Origin: Hyalella azteca
Taxonomy: Eukaryota > Arthropoda > Malacostraca > Amphipoda > Hyalellidae
Direction: 5' to 3'
DNA length: 64,000 nucleotides
Assembly: GCF_000764305.2 (NCBI RefSeq)
Contig: NW_025934720.1
Span: 62,001-126,000, forward strand
Position numbers and translations under genes: made by a program. Of this stretch, positions 10,029-23,110 are shown piece by piece. The notes below the pieces were generated by a model that did not search any database, was not told where the DNA came from, and worked only from the letters and a program-made list of their open reading frames with translations. Numbering within the stretch: position 1 is the first letter of the stretch; each line of letters begins with the position of its first letter.

Positions 10029-11851
10029 TTGCTTAACGATGATATGAAGTGGGAGTTTCAGAAGCTGCGTCCTCTTTAGCTCTTCAGCATTCATGGCAAG
10101 AACAAAGGAAATTTGTAGGGCTCAGTGGCCGCGTTGTGGCGGGCGATGATGGGAGGCGCCGCCGATGTAACATTAATCAGGTGCAGAGCAGCTCAACTGG
10201 GGACGTCCGAGGACTAATCCTGTGCCATAGAGCGTCGGGGGCTCACACTCTGCTTTACATGATAGCCGCTGCATTTGTTGTCGCGCTCGTTGCTGTTTAC
10301 GCTGGCGGGTATATATCGCCACGGTCCTAATACGTGCCTATTGTCGTGTGCGCGAGCATTACAAATTGATCGCAAAATGGGCATCACTTTGCTCACTAGA
10401 GGTAAAGTGACTGGTCTTGCTAGGGAGAGCGTTGCTACTGCCAGTCCATGCGATAAACTTCTTAGTTTATTGCTTGAATTGCGTGTGGGAGAAGAAAATT
10501 ATTCGCGGTGACGAGGCATTTTTGACGAATTTTTGAGTCCTTTAAGCCAAATTCATTGCCATTGTTTATTAATGACCGCGTGAAACATGCGATCACCGGT
10601 GCTATTATTTTATTTGTAGTGACATACTTCATTAAATGTATACAATTGTAATAATAAAAGAAAATTACTCCAATACCTTTCGTTTCAACGGAATTTATAG
10701 TTTATAAGTTTATCAAAACGGTGGAGACCGGAATGTCACTCTAACTTATCGGAAAATTTATAGTCTACTAAATAGTCTTCTATAACAAAAATCGTCTATT
10801 TCAATAGGCTAATTTATATGCTGCTGGTAATACTCGGATTTCTTTCTTTTGTGAACGATGGCTGCTGCAGCATAATATTGACAAGAGCTCGTCTGCGCAC
10901 CACAGTCACTTGCTTCATATGGCTTAAGAGTGAACGCATCGCTTCCTTATGACGCGCGTGAAGCTGGCCTGTTGTGCTCCGTAGCCCAATAAGCGCTCAT
11001 GCCAGCATCTTTGATACTTCACCAGGACCGAGCGAGGTGTGCAAAGAGTCTCACGTGGACGGCAACGGTTCGGTTAGTAAACCATTCTCCTCATCAGCGG
11101 ATCCTGGCCGGATTTTGGAGCAAGGAACCTCATGAATAGAATAACTTCAATGAAATGAACTTAAACAAATTATCATTGCTATTCTCGATGCATGAATAGA
11201 ATTTTTGGGATTTATCGAAGTATTTTCAGCGATGTTACTACCTGCATTTTGATGAATAAATCTTCGTCGTCGAATGATTTTGTCAGAACATTCTCAAGCA
11301 TGAGTAATTCTGATAGCCTCCATGGATCTCCAGCCATAATTTATTTACGTTCTGAATTAAATTTGAACGGCTTACTAAACTACGAGCTTCTCAAACGTGT
11401 CTTAGCTTCTGAACGTGAGCTTCTCAAATGTCCATAGTCATATTAATATTGCATTACCATAGCTCTTCATTTTGTGTTGATACGAATTTCACCAAAATGA
11501 AATAACAAGTTTTTTTCTGTGTTCGGTCGTTTTACTTGTGAGCCTTGTTTTGAAATTAGTAACCGAGTACAGAAAGAACAATAATTGCAATCGAATTTCA
11601 CGACCTCAAAATGAGCAAACACTTTTGCATTTACCTTCGGGTGCGTTTAAAAAGCAATAAAGAATGCAAGATCTGATACCGTGTGCCAGTCTTAACATCT
11701 AACCCTCTTGTGTGAATTTAAGAATTGATAACACCTTCTTAAAATATTTATAACGATTTTAGGGACTAGTTCTCATTTCAAATATCATTATCTAATCTGT
11801 GTGATCCATTTATAATATATTTATTGTTCAATGATTCGTATTTTCCTATAG
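10029..11851. other. Intronic unique sequence, no gene recognised
   Basis: A locally GC-richer stretch lies at 10080-10330, with a 93-residue forward frame containing a hydrophobic run (MIAAAFVVALVAVYAGGY). It lacks a supported start, homology or splice context. The rest is AT-rich without arrays. Confidence 0.4.
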
Positions 11852-12325
11852 GAAATGACAGAATGCAGCTGGTAGCGGCCAGGACGTTGTTGTGGGGCAA
11901 TACAGCAGCAAATGAAGACACTGCAGCTCGATGGTTCCCATAACCGAGCTGGGGATGTCCAAGCTAGGGTGAGGTGGTGGGGAAGAGAGAGGACGACCGC
12001 GGGGTCTAGACGGAACACAATCGATACGCCGGGTTGTGGTTCTCGCCGAAACTCTCGCGGCAAATCTCAGTCGATACCGCCGGCACAGATATTCTCCTCT
12101 GGGTTCAGGGAGAAGAAAATGCTTTCGCCTTTTGTTCGGAGGTTTGGAATGATGGCCTCAAAATTTTGTACAACCTTGCAGTCTGAAATTTGGCGAGTAC
12201 AATTCCCAGATATTTGGCAAGAAGAATATCGACGCAAAATTCCTGAAAAACCGTTACTCCAATTCCTGTCTCTCTTTCGTTTCGGGTTTCATTTGTTCAC
12301 AGAACAATTCGTCATATATGATTAA
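11852..12325 (+). other. GC-rich island with strong 3' splice site and open frame; possible exon
   Basis: GATTCGTATTTTCCTATAG| ends at 11851 and is a good acceptor. The following 200 bp are much richer in GC than the surroundings. A forward frame is open from 11876 to 12325, with its first ATG at 11912 (137 residues). It is Arg-rich in the first half, with no domain I recognise. Read in the phase supplied by the bru3-like donor, the same acceptor gives about 33 open codons and then a TAA. It could be an alternative terminal or cassette exon, a retroposed fragment, or chance. The context around the ATG is weak. Confidence 0.18.
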
Positions 12326-12988
12326 TATTAGGCTTGAAATAAATTAAATTTAGTGATTAAACGTTCATAAGCCTTTAGCTTCATTCAGTTATTTTTATTA
12401 TTTCTTTTATTTATTATATTTTTCTTTTTTATTAGATAGTTGAACCGCGAATGAGAAAAAATCGATTCTCTTTGTCATTAAAGTCGGTATTCATATATAT
12501 TGACAGGTTTACAAGGGATCCGCGTCGTTTCTTCTCGGGCGTTTCTTTAAATTATTCATGCCATATAATATGTACGATCGCTCATGAATTTCCTTTAACT
12601 GACAAAATAGAGCACAATATTTGTCAATTACTTTGTTACTGAATTCATACGCAAATTTATGAAGAATTTTAAAATGTATATATGACAATTTTCCGTAATG
12701 GTGAAAGTGCTTGAGCTCGTAACGCCAACTCGTAAAATTCGAGTATATATTCAATATCTCAGTCCGACGAAATTTTCGTAGATCATCTTGAAAATTGGGC
12801 GGGAACTTTATGAAGTTTCATTGCTCAATACACCAGACATCGGCTGCTGGCAGCTCGAGATTGACGTATAGGCAGCAGTCTCTGAATGTTGTTTTTACTG
12901 GAGTTTTATAGGCAATGTTTCTGAGTTAGTTACTGAGAACCGACGCTCAGGTGTGCCATGGCTTACGAGGAACCAATATAGCAAGCAT

Positions 12989-13053
12989 CAAATTATGAAG
13001 AATAACACGGCATCGCTGCGAAGCAATTTAGCTGACTTCAAATTATGAAGAAT
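12989..13053. repeat. Short direct repeat, 50-bp spacing
   Basis: CAAATTATGAAGAAT occurs at 12989 and 13039. The intervening sequence is not clearly repeated, so this is a partial duplication. Confidence 0.5.
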
Positions 13054-13946
13054 TGCAAGTCTTCTTTGATTCACGAGGCTGCAGGGCATTGATGCTGCAA
13101 CGCGGGCGGCTTTCGTAGGAAGCTACCTGGACTTCAACAGACTTTTATGCTGCTTCTGTGTCTTCTGATATTAATAAAAACTCAAGTATGTGTTTCTTAC
13201 AAACTGGATTCTATCTTCACCCCATACGAATCACATTATTTTATTGAGTTCAAATAATGGCTAATAAAATGTCCATCATTATTTAGAATTTTCTTTAATC
13301 GGGGACGGCTTTTGTACGGGTTGATGATGCGGATCACATAAAAATTGAGAGATGATACATCATCAACTCCTTGTCTTATAAAAATTCTGGTCAATGAATT
13401 GCATGGTTGCGACTGAGCGACACGCGCGGTCGCAGCGAAGTTTCCAAAGTTATTATTGGAGATTACAGATAATACCAGATAACATATGGCAAAAACGAGA
13501 ATTTAACCCTCAGCCGGGCTGAGTGCAATTTTTTTTATTTATTCAGAACCTTGTTCTCCATCACGATCTTCTTGAAGGATATAACTGGTACTTCTTTCGG
13601 AGCTTGGCTCATGTGCGTTCAGCCTAACTTGTCTCAAAATTTCCCATGAATCCTCCTGCGTTCCCAAAAGGCTTAAACATTTCTCTTAACCCAGACACTT
13701 GCTCTGAACCAAGCACAAAATTTATATAATCCTTGACGTACTTTAGTGTCAGCGGCAAAACTTTGCTCCTAAACAAACTAATGTCAAAATGCGCTCTAAA
13801 TTGCGTCGACTATCCCCGTTTTTGTAGCGTTGATCCGTGAAATACGCACGCAATCCGCAGCTTTAGCGTGAGAAACGGCGGCGCTCTGACGGCCACGAAC
13901 TGACGGTATGGGAGAGCCTTGTTTCCAGAGCCAGCAGCGACGGTCT

Positions 13947-14088
13947 GGCCCATACTTTCAAAAAAAGTTAAGAGAACGTAAGTTCATCAGCCAATCATTG
14001 GCGGCATTTCAAGCAAAATCCACCAAACATGACAAGAAAATAGAGCGTAAGTACTTACGTTCACTTAGTGAGTTTTGAAAGTATGGCC
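13947..14088. mobile_element. MITE-like inverted-repeat element, copy 1 (142 bp)
   Basis: The ends GGCCCATACTTTCAAAA and TTTTGAAAGTATGGCC are inverted. The complementarity continues imperfectly inwards to GAACGTAAGT, giving terminal inverted repeats of about 38 bp. A second copy with the same length and orientation lies at 34738-34879, with about ten differences. There is no coding capacity. The interior contains a perfect 14-bp palindrome CGTAAGTACTTACG at 14046-14059 and two GTAAGT splice-donor cores on the + strand (13978 and 14047). A target-site duplication is unclear for this copy. Confidence 0.8.
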
Positions 14089-14589
14089 CCTGGCCCTCCC
14101 TCCCCGGCCTGTCGCGCTAGTTCCATGACACTTAGTGTGGCGTTATCAAAACACGCAGGCAATTGGCCTTATCATGCCGAAATTACTAATGAAATTCAAG
14201 TAAACACGAATGAGGGAGAAAAAAAAGACGCCACGTAAATTTCGCAACACGGGAATCACGGAACATCGAAACTCGGGTATCGGTTCATCAACTTTGCCAT
14301 GCAGATGATTTCAAAAAGAGATTTATACAACCTCGGAAAAATGGACGCATAAGACTTGAAAATAAAAGGAATTCTACACTAAGCGGATGAGCCAAATCTT
14401 GGGAATTCGAGCTTTCATGTATCAGACAAGCTCGTTATTTAATTCAATATAATTACTTGAAGCTACAGTTTTGAAAAATAGAGAATCCACGTAGAAAAAT
14501 CTAGAAACCTCAAGAAAAACCTACAAACCTAGTAGGATATGACGCTCCAAATCTGACGAATATCTGACACTGATAGCTGACATTTTAAA

Positions 14590-14702
14590 ACTAAAATCTT
14601 GGTGACAGTTGCCTCATCAAGACTAAGTAGGATCTTGGTGAAAGCTGCCCATTCAAGACTAAGTAAGATCTTGGTGATAGCTGCCGCGTCAAAAGTAAGT
14701 AC
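14590..14702. repeat. Short tandem repeat, 36-bp unit, 3 copies
   Basis: ATCTTGGTGA followed by AGCTGCC and CAAGACTAAGTA recurs at about 14596, 14632 and 14668. Copies are moderately diverged. Confidence 0.85.
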
Positions 14703-15568
14703 GTATATACTTGAATTAACCTCATGAACTCACGCTATAAATCTGAAGCTTGGGTCGAATTTCATGCAAATTTTAGTGTGCGTGCTAAGTTTTAATCACA
14801 CTGATTCTACCATTAGAAACAAGAGGCAAAAATAACATCTCAGTTGCGTGGCAAGTTTGGGCACCATTTTGAATTTGTTGGTTTTGAGGAATAGTCAACT
14901 TGGAAAAAGTCTGAGATATTATTAATATATATGCAAGTAAATTACTGACGCCTGTTAAACATCAAGCGTCGGTGATTTATCACTTAAATTGAAGGAACCT
15001 TCATTTACGAATTACTGACATAACAATAACGTAGTTTCATTCCTCCCACATTTGCATTAAAATGACTGAAAAAAATTTAGGCACAAAAGACAAAAAATGA
15101 CACGCATGCATAAAAATGACTGACAAATTGGGCATGTTACTATTATAGATCACCAATAATGTAATTAAGTGTTGATACATTGTATTGTCTCCTGCAATTT
15201 GTGTGACAAATTCAGGGGGAAATTATCGTCTTTCAATGAGTGTAAATTTTTCTTGAAACTCTCACTCGGAGTCAATGTTTTAGGGTAAACGTCTCCAATA
15301 GACTGGAAAAATAGTGCAATCGCGAACAAGAGTATTTCCAGGGAACCTTGATAAGTCGATGCAAGTATCACGAGTAAAACAGGGTTGGTACAATAGAGAA
15401 TTTTTTGAGGGTGGGAGGGATTTTCTCAGGTTCCTTTATAATGGACGTTATCAGTAGATTTACGGGGAGCGCTCGCAGATAAGCGTCGGACGGGGCTCGG
15501 GCCTCCTGAAAAACCCGCTAAAGAATGGCCCGATTCTCCTCTGGGCCATTGACGTGCGTGATCGAGGA

Positions 15569-15680
15569 ATGGCCTCTAGCAGTGGCATGACCCAGCCTCA
15601 CGTATCCCTCCATTCCTCCCATGGCCTCCAGCAGCGGCATGACCCAGCCTCACGTGTCCCTCCATTCCTCCCATGGCCTG
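15569..15680. repeat. Minisatellite, 52-bp GC-rich unit, 2.1 copies
   Basis: ATGGCCTCTAGCAGTGGCAT begins a unit at 15569. It is repeated at 15621 and starts again at 15673. It is notably GC-rich (CCCAGCCTCACGT, CCTCCATTCCTCCC) within AT-rich sequence. Confidence 0.9.
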
Positions 15681-18600
15681 TTGGTGTTATGGAATAGTAC
15701 CAACAAATCCATCATTGATAATCGTTTTCAGTAATAATAATTATTCCACCCAAGAAATAGATTTTCTCACTGTTTCAAACATTTCCAAATTTTAATCAGT
15801 CGTGTTTTAAATGCGAGTTGGTGAGGCCTATGGACAAGCACAACGAAATTTTATAAATCCACTTTGTAAGACACATGCATGTCTGAAAACCATGCGTACT
15901 TTTAATTGTAGGGATTTTTAAATAAGCTTTATTTTATTCATCAAATATTATGTATTTTACTAAACAAAACCTACTAAGAATGAAGATTAGAATTACAGAG
16001 CGTTCGAATCGGAATGAGAGATTACGGATGGGAAAGAAGCAGTTTGAATGTGGGCTTCAAGGTGGCGTGATGTGTCTCGCGGAGCGTATTCCAATAAACT
16101 GAAGATTGATCGGTGATTATTCATCAGTTTATAAAGTTCAACGGAAGTGAAGTGTTACGTTTATTATGTATGAAGAGAAGTGTTAATGTGATTTACGTGC
16201 AACGAAATGTTTCAATTTGAACGTTGCCTTTCTTGATTAGTGAAGCTATGGGCTGCCATTATACCACGACACAATGAGCCAATTTAACCTCCATGCTTAA
16301 CAACACTAAAGTCATTTACTTAACTTACCGATATGTTGAGTCTCAGCAACAGCACTGATGTTGCAGAATACGAAGAAGCTCGTGTACTCAGATAATCGTC
16401 TGACTGCCGTAAATACATTGAGGTTACGCAGGTATGAATTATAGTCTGGCAACGTTCTTACTCATGTCACTACGAGTCACTTGTGGAAGTTAAATCTCGG
16501 GCTTTGATAAACAAAAGGGCGAATATTTTTAATTTATCGTTTTCCAATTTCAAATATTTTTTAATATGCAGCCATAACAGAATTTAATATTTTCATTCTG
16601 ACGATTCGGCTTGAACAGCTAATGGATGCCATGCGTTACATCATGGAGACATTTTTATTTTTCCTTCCGATCTGATGTGCTAGTAATTTTCAAGCAAGAA
16701 GGGGAAATTGTAGTTTTTGAAACTTTAATTCATAGCGCCAGTGTGAATTATGTCGTTCCTGCTGCCCGTCATTAATACTTCTTGTATGACCCGAAAATCT
16801 AAATATTTTCATCAATGATAAGCGTTCAAATTTGATTCAAGCTGAAGTTGTCGCTAAAGGCTTGACACTGGAGATTAGAAGCTTATAGTTTCAGAATGTA
16901 ATAATGAACCAATTTGGGCGCTGCTTCCTTTGAGCTTCACGTAGCACTACAGTAGTGTTACTACATGAGTAACTAGTGATTGTCACAACTTACTCTCAGG
17001 GTGACCGCGTGAGCGACTATTTTATTGTTCAATGTTCAAATGTTTGCTCACCAGAAGCCGTCTGCAATAATATTGAACTTGGTTTTGGTGTGGCATGCGT
17101 TGCGCACAGTATGGGCAGCACCTATATTCCGACCACGCTCCATGAAGGCCAAGCTGTACTTTCCGCTTTGAAAAATATCTTTTGCCTTCTCTGTCTTGCT
17201 TATTTGTCGACGTCATCTTTCCTATTAGTAACTACTGTTCCTGGGCTTCAAGAGTTCTAACCGGATTAACAAAATAACGTGTAAACATCGAAATGAAGCT
17301 ACGTACGCATTTATATTAAATATCTAGCATGGCATGCTTCAACTGAAGAAATCTTTCAGAGTACGTATCTATTAAATGCATGGGCCGAGAACCAAGAACT
17401 ATTCTTAATGCTCCACTTCTCAATGCCCGTAATTCCAGAATTCTTGTTCCTGACGTCAAACTCGATCTTGTACGAAGTAAACTGCGCTGCACCTAAACTA
17501 TCTGACTTTCGTTGAAACGTAGTCCTACTAGGCAGGAGCGGTGTTTACTCCTCACCAGACTTGAAGGTAATGTAAGATTACCTCATATTGGTTTCAACTA
17601 TTTGTTGCGCTGTAAGTCTGCATTGGTATCCACATTTTCCTTGCTTATGTCTCGGATCCGATCCGATATTGAGAACGACCGCTTCGCGCCGCAGAAAGCG
17701 GCTTGAATCGCGCATTCTCCCCACCAAGCAGCTAGCCTGATCGCGCTGTATTCTCACCGTAACTGCTTACACCATCGAATACTCGATTGCAGGAGTCGTT
17801 TGGAGCATTTTGCCTACAAATTCCTACACCACGCGCTGCCAGTGGGAATTTTTGTTTGTTTTTATGAAACCGTTGAGAAGCCTATAAATTCTCAAACATA
17901 GTGAGTGAATAAAATTTAAATGTTAGACGTGAAATAATTCGCAGATAGTAGAAGCAAGGCTTGAAGTTATGCTTCTCATTTTGATCCTGAAAATTCAATA
18001 CTGAGATTTTGACTTCCCCATGATGAAATTGTAGTTAGATCTATTACGATTCATCGAAGGACGTTCTTCGTTCATTTTATTTTCTATTCTTCATGTGATC
18101 ATTTTTGTACCGTTCCTTTTACCAGATGAATATTGTTCAAATGTATTGCAGGAATGAAGTATTATAGAACCCAAATAAACCCTGGCTGTCAAACGCGGCT
18201 TCTGAAGTAACAATTTCTCTCGATTTGATCGCTTTAGACTATCTGCAAGATAGCTCGAACTCCTGACATCGCATCCCCCGTTTTTCAGTAAAATTGCGCC
18301 GGCACGTTCCTAGAGGAATAATCGATTGGCCTGTGAGACCCCAGTAAGCTTTTTAAACAATTAAAACTTTTGGTGCTAAGGTAGCGTAGATTGATGAATA
18401 ATGAAAGGCTACAAGCAGATTAAGTTAGGGTCGTGATTTTCAGGCCGGGAAAATATCAATTTTTTTGTCGATGATCTCTTTTTTTCATAGATCGGGTGTA
18501 AGTTTATCAAGACTGCCCATTTTAGACTACTGCCCAAGACTGCCCACAGTTTTTTGCTTCAAACTCTGAAACTTCCACTTAGACTCCTGCCGAATACAAA

Positions 18601-21287
18601 TGGACAATTGGACGTTTCTAAAGCCCGGAAGCGAATTGTTTCGACATTAAGTTCTGGGGGTATAAACAAAGGCTGAAGTTGCACAATTTCTTTGAGCTCC
18701 TGTGTATATTATTAGAATTTCAAATTAATTAGAGAAGCTTCCGGATATGCGTGCATGTTTCTTTCGGGAAACTCGTATAAAAATATGGTTGTAATAGTAT
18801 ATTTGTACTTGATTTTGCGTTGTTCATGTATATTTCTATACGTAAAAAAATTTTGTTTGACTAAAGCGGAAGGTCAAGCGCTACGAGCGCTCACTTATTT
18901 GTATTCCGTTGGATAATTGAAGCATAATTAGAGCTCCTGTTCCGTTGCAGATGCTCCGAATATATCTGCGTGTGTTAATGAAGCGCGTTAAAACTATCCG
19001 CTGCATTGAGAGCCAATTTGCATAACGATGGCCGCGGAAGCTATGGCGTTCTTTTACCTATGGTCAGCATCGTTAGAATCAACTAATAAGCTCAAAGAAC
19101 TGCACACGAATCGCATTCGTTCGATTGTGTCGGATTAATATTTTAATACCGATAAACCTTTGAATGTGAAATTAAACGTTTGATCTGTTGATGAAGGATA
19201 TTCAATTTTTGGTAATATGTGAAATAATTTAATCCTATGAAAGAAGCGCATCGTGTATCTTAAATCCCTCTCACTGAACCCTTCTGTGCTAGGATTGTCA
19301 GCGAATGCATGGCAACAATCGTGAGAATTCCGTTGCTGATTGCAAGTTGGAAAACTTTGATTGTGATAGTGTAGGAAATGAAAGCATTCATGCTTTGCTC
19401 GGCACGTTTAAAGTCTAATATGATTATACGAAGCTTTTCCTTGAAACATTAATTAAATTTTATTTTTATGCCCAACTTTCGTGGCGCTTCAATGTGAAGT
19501 TTGTTACTCTTGCTATGTATCGTATGATTTTAAGTAGAATAAAGTGTAATTATTTTGAATGGATTAACTTAAATTAGAAAATAAGAAATTCCTCCTGCAG
19601 AGAAATCCTATGAAACCGGCATACAGCCCGATCCCAATGTTGCTTGGCATGTAAAATCTACGAAAATTTAATTAGCTATTTCTTCCTTTGATAACATATT
19701 ACATCATCAACAGTCGTTTTTCGAAATTTATGCTAAAATTCTGCGAATTACGGAGCCTCTTCTTGGGAGTTTTGATTGGCAGATTAAGATAAGTGACACC
19801 CTGAAACGATAAGTATACCTGATCCAAGCACGAATATGATCTTTTTACAACACTTCTCTTTAACTTCACTTCTTGTTGTTTGTTTGTTTGTCTGCTACAA
19901 ATCTTATAATCAACATTTAATACACTTCTACCAGTCCAATTGATCTGGAATTTTGCACACTTGCGTAAAGTTGGAGACAATACTTGAATCAATTGACAGA
20001 ATAAATAATTTTGAAAAAAATGTTTAAATATGGAAAAAAATTTTAACTATTAAAATTTTATTTGAATATTAAAAAAAATGTCTAAAATAATTTTTTTAAT
20101 GTATGATAACAAAATTAGAAATTTATTGTACATGTGTAACAGCAGAGACACTGGATTCTTCAGAAGTGTTGTATTTAAAAAGTAATTTTTAAATGCATAT
20201 TATTATTTACAACACCCGACTTGAAACAACCAAAAATTAAAACCACAAACTTTTTAATTTGTATACGTTTGTAAAAGTTAGTTTGATGCCTCAGATATAG
20301 GAATCGATTGGGTGTTTATCCACGATACTGATCGTGTCGGGTTATGCTGTGAGCCAAAAATCAATTAACAAGGTTGGACGAAAATAAAAGTATGATTTTT
20401 ATATTGCTGTATAGAAATTTAATGTAGTAGTCGCATTGCACGTTTTTTCCGCTCTATTTAATGAGTCAAATAGAAATTCTATATGTTTTCTGTGAATTGT
20501 GAGTTTAAAGAGATATTTATTTGATAACCATGCATAGATTTTATTCTTATGAACGAGATTCATGATTTTCCGACTATTTAATTGCATGAATTATCGATCC
20601 TGGGCACTGCCCCGTCACCCTGATATATAGTGTATGGTGTAAATTGAAGCTTTCGTCTTAAAAATACCTCTGCAGAAACTGACTGGTCCGTTTTGATTCC
20701 TATTTTAAATTATTTGTTTTTGTGTCTGGTGCAGTAATAATTAATGTTGCATTGCAATAAACATTGACAATTCTTGATATTCATTTAGTGTTATATACAT
20801 ATATAATATCCAACGTAGTCACGAGGTATTTTATTTTAATCCCTGCTTGTACACTCTATCATAATTGGAGGCTTGGACACTTGTTTAATCCCATATATAT
20901 ATACTTGCTCCTCAATCATGCGCGAAAACTAGCACATGCAGAATTACACATTTCTCGCTTTTGTTAAACCGTCTTATCGTCCGTTCCTGATTTGAATTAA
21001 TTTGTAATATAGTGCCGGTTACATTATCTTAACGAATTCGGCTATTCGAGAAGTTAACGATGCAGTTATTGATTTGTAAGTGAATTAAGTCAGCTTTGCA
21101 TGGTTTAAGTTTACGCGTCTGCAATTAAAGTCGGTTATCTGTCAACTACATATCTATTGCCAAGTTTATCAATAGGTTATTAAGTTGCTCAAGTTTGTAC
21201 CGATACCGTTATACCATTGAGCAGAATCTGCTTCCTGAGAGCACCAAAGCGAATACCAAAACGGAGCTTGTGAGGCTGGAAAGCTGG
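15681..21287. other. Intronic unique sequence, no gene recognised
   Basis: This is the longest stretch in the window without an array. Frames at 16976-17260 (+, 94 residues) and 19699-19992 (-, 97 residues) show no recognisable motifs and lie in ordinary AT-rich sequence. Poly-A/T-rich blocks occur at about 20015-20110. A cluster of CTGCCCA motifs lies at 18505-18550. Confidence 0.5.
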
Positions 21288-21569
21288 TCTGCTTATCTCA
21301 TAGCTAGGATACTAGCGTTGAGGGGCGCTGTAGCTTGCTGCATCTGCTCTGCTTATCTCGTAGCTAGGATACTAGCGTTGAGGGGCGTTGTAGCTTGCTG
21401 CATCTGCCCTACTTATCTCGTAGCTAGGATACTAGCGTTGAGGGGCGTTGTAGCTTGCTGCATCTGCCCTATAGGATACTAGCGTTGAGGGGCGCTGTAG
21501 CTTGCTGCATCTGCCCTGCTTATCTCGTAGCTAGGATACTAGCGTTGAGGGGCGCTGTAGCTTGCTTTC
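21288..21569. repeat. Minisatellite, 60-bp unit, 5 copies
   Basis: TAGCTAGGATACTAGCGTTG followed by AGGGGCGCTGTAGCTTGCTG recurs with almost exact 60-bp periodicity. The junction before the fourth copy lacks about 16 bp. The 95- and 76-residue frames (repeating LALRGVVACCIC) result from a period divisible by 3. Confidence 0.95.
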
Positions 21570-21889
21570 TATCCCCTCTGGTACACACGATCGGTCACTG
21601 GAGGGCCGTCACCTTGTGCTGCAGGCGCAATCTAACGGAATCCTATTCCCATTTTCCACTTCCACAACTGTTTACATTGTTATAAGGAGTTTTAGGAGTG
21701 TGATTTTTATCTTGAGTCACAGCATCTCACAGTAATTATCCTCGTTAATCCTCATTCTCTTCAATTCTTTACACATCCCCTCATGTGGATATATATGATA
21801 AAACCTGCACTACTGTTCGTGTAGGGAAATTCTTTTCGAATTATAGGTGCAACTGTGATGTGCTTGATAGAAAATTTATTCATCGGACT

Positions 21890-22294
21890 GATAGTCTGTT
21901 CACTGATGTGCCTGATTGCCTGTTCACTGATGTGCCTGATTGCCTGTTCACTGATGTGCCTGATTGTCTGTTCACTGATGTGCCTGATTGCCTGTTCACT
22001 GATGCGCCTGATTGTCTGTTCACTGATGTGCCTGATTGCCTGTTCACTAATGTGCCTGATTGCCTGTTCACTGATGTGCCTGATTGCCTGTTCACTCATG
22101 TGCCTGATTGCATGTTCACTAATGTGCCTGATTGCCTGTTCACTAATGTGTCTGATTGCCTGTTCACTGATGCGCCTGATTGCCTGTTCAATGATGTGCC
22201 TGATTGTCTGTTCACTGATGTGCCTGATTGCCTGTTCACTGCTGTGCCTGATTGCCTGTTCACTGATTCACCTGATTGTTTCTTCACTGATGAT
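21890..22294. repeat. Minisatellite, 24-bp unit, about 16.5 copies
   Basis: The unit contains CTGTTCACTGATGTGCCTGA. Substitutions are scattered (GATGCGCC, AATGTGCC, GCTGTGCC). The 24-bp period keeps four frames open, including the two longest in the window (205 and 214 residues, repeating LFTDVPDC and CLIACSLM). No start context, signal or flanking domain supports translation, so I treat it as satellite DNA. Confidence 0.96.
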
Positions 22295-22734
22295 TGCGCC
22301 GCTGAGAAGCTCATCGCTGCGCTGGGACTTGACCGCAGTCGAGGCACTATGCGCTCTCCTAATGCAACACTCGGGAACTGTTTTGTTCGGAGCAAAATAT
22401 AGGATTGGGTTGAGCCAAACGGCAAGGATTCCTCGAAAATATCCTGTAACAAAACCTGGAATGAGATTATTCGGGAAAATTTACCTTAGAAAGGCCTAAA
22501 CTGCTCATATATATCTCGTTACGGCAATAAAGAGATGCTATCACAGTGGCTACGATCTCGGCTGCAATGGCAACCCAATTTCCCGGTATGTGCATGGGCT
22601 TTTTCTTAAGCGAATTCGCGGCTCTAATGGTCACCGAACTAACAAATTATTGCTGAAGAAGTACAGGTGAGGATTGCCAGCCTCCTGCTCTGTGCTGCCT
22701 ACACCACTTGCTGGGAGTGCTGTCTTGCTTGCAT

Positions 22735-23110
22735 AGTGTGGGTGGTGTTGCTTAGCATGGGTGGATGGTGTTGCTTATAGTGTGATTGGATTGCATAGTA
22801 TGGGTGGATGGTGTTGCATGGTATGGTTGGATGATGTTGCTTAGTGTGATTGGATTGCATAGTATGGGTGGATGGTGTTGCATCGTATGGTTGGATGGTG
22901 TTGCATGGTATGGTTGGATGATGTTGCTTAGTGTGGTTGGATTGCATGGTATGGTTGGATGGTGTTGCATGGTTTGGTTGGATGATGTTGCTTAGTGTGG
23001 TTGGATTGCATGGTATGGTTTTATGATGCTGCTTAGTGTGATTGGATTGCATGGTATGGTTGGATGGTGTTGCATAGTATGGTTGGATGATACTGCACAG
23101 CATTGATGGA
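22735..23110. repeat. Compound minisatellite with higher-order unit of about 64 bp
   Basis: Three related subunits alternate: a 23-mer with TGGATGGTGTTGCATGGTAT, a 23-mer with TGGATGATGTTGCTTAGTGT, and an 18-mer TTGGATTGCATGGTATGG. Their order (23+23+18) repeats irregularly, so this is a higher-order array built from one ancestral GGTTGGAT-type motif. Open frames on both strands here are repeat shadows. Confidence 0.9.

Noticed and set aside
9747..10094. Repeating LLAEQNN / ALPANYF peptides on both strands
   Set aside because: This is a 21-bp minisatellite; open frames are a by-product of a period divisible by 3.
21785..22499. Two long forward frames (205 and 214 residues) with repeating peptides
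   Set aside because: They lie on a 24-bp tandem array, which keeps frames open on both strands. There is no domain, signal or splice context, and the minus strand is equally open.
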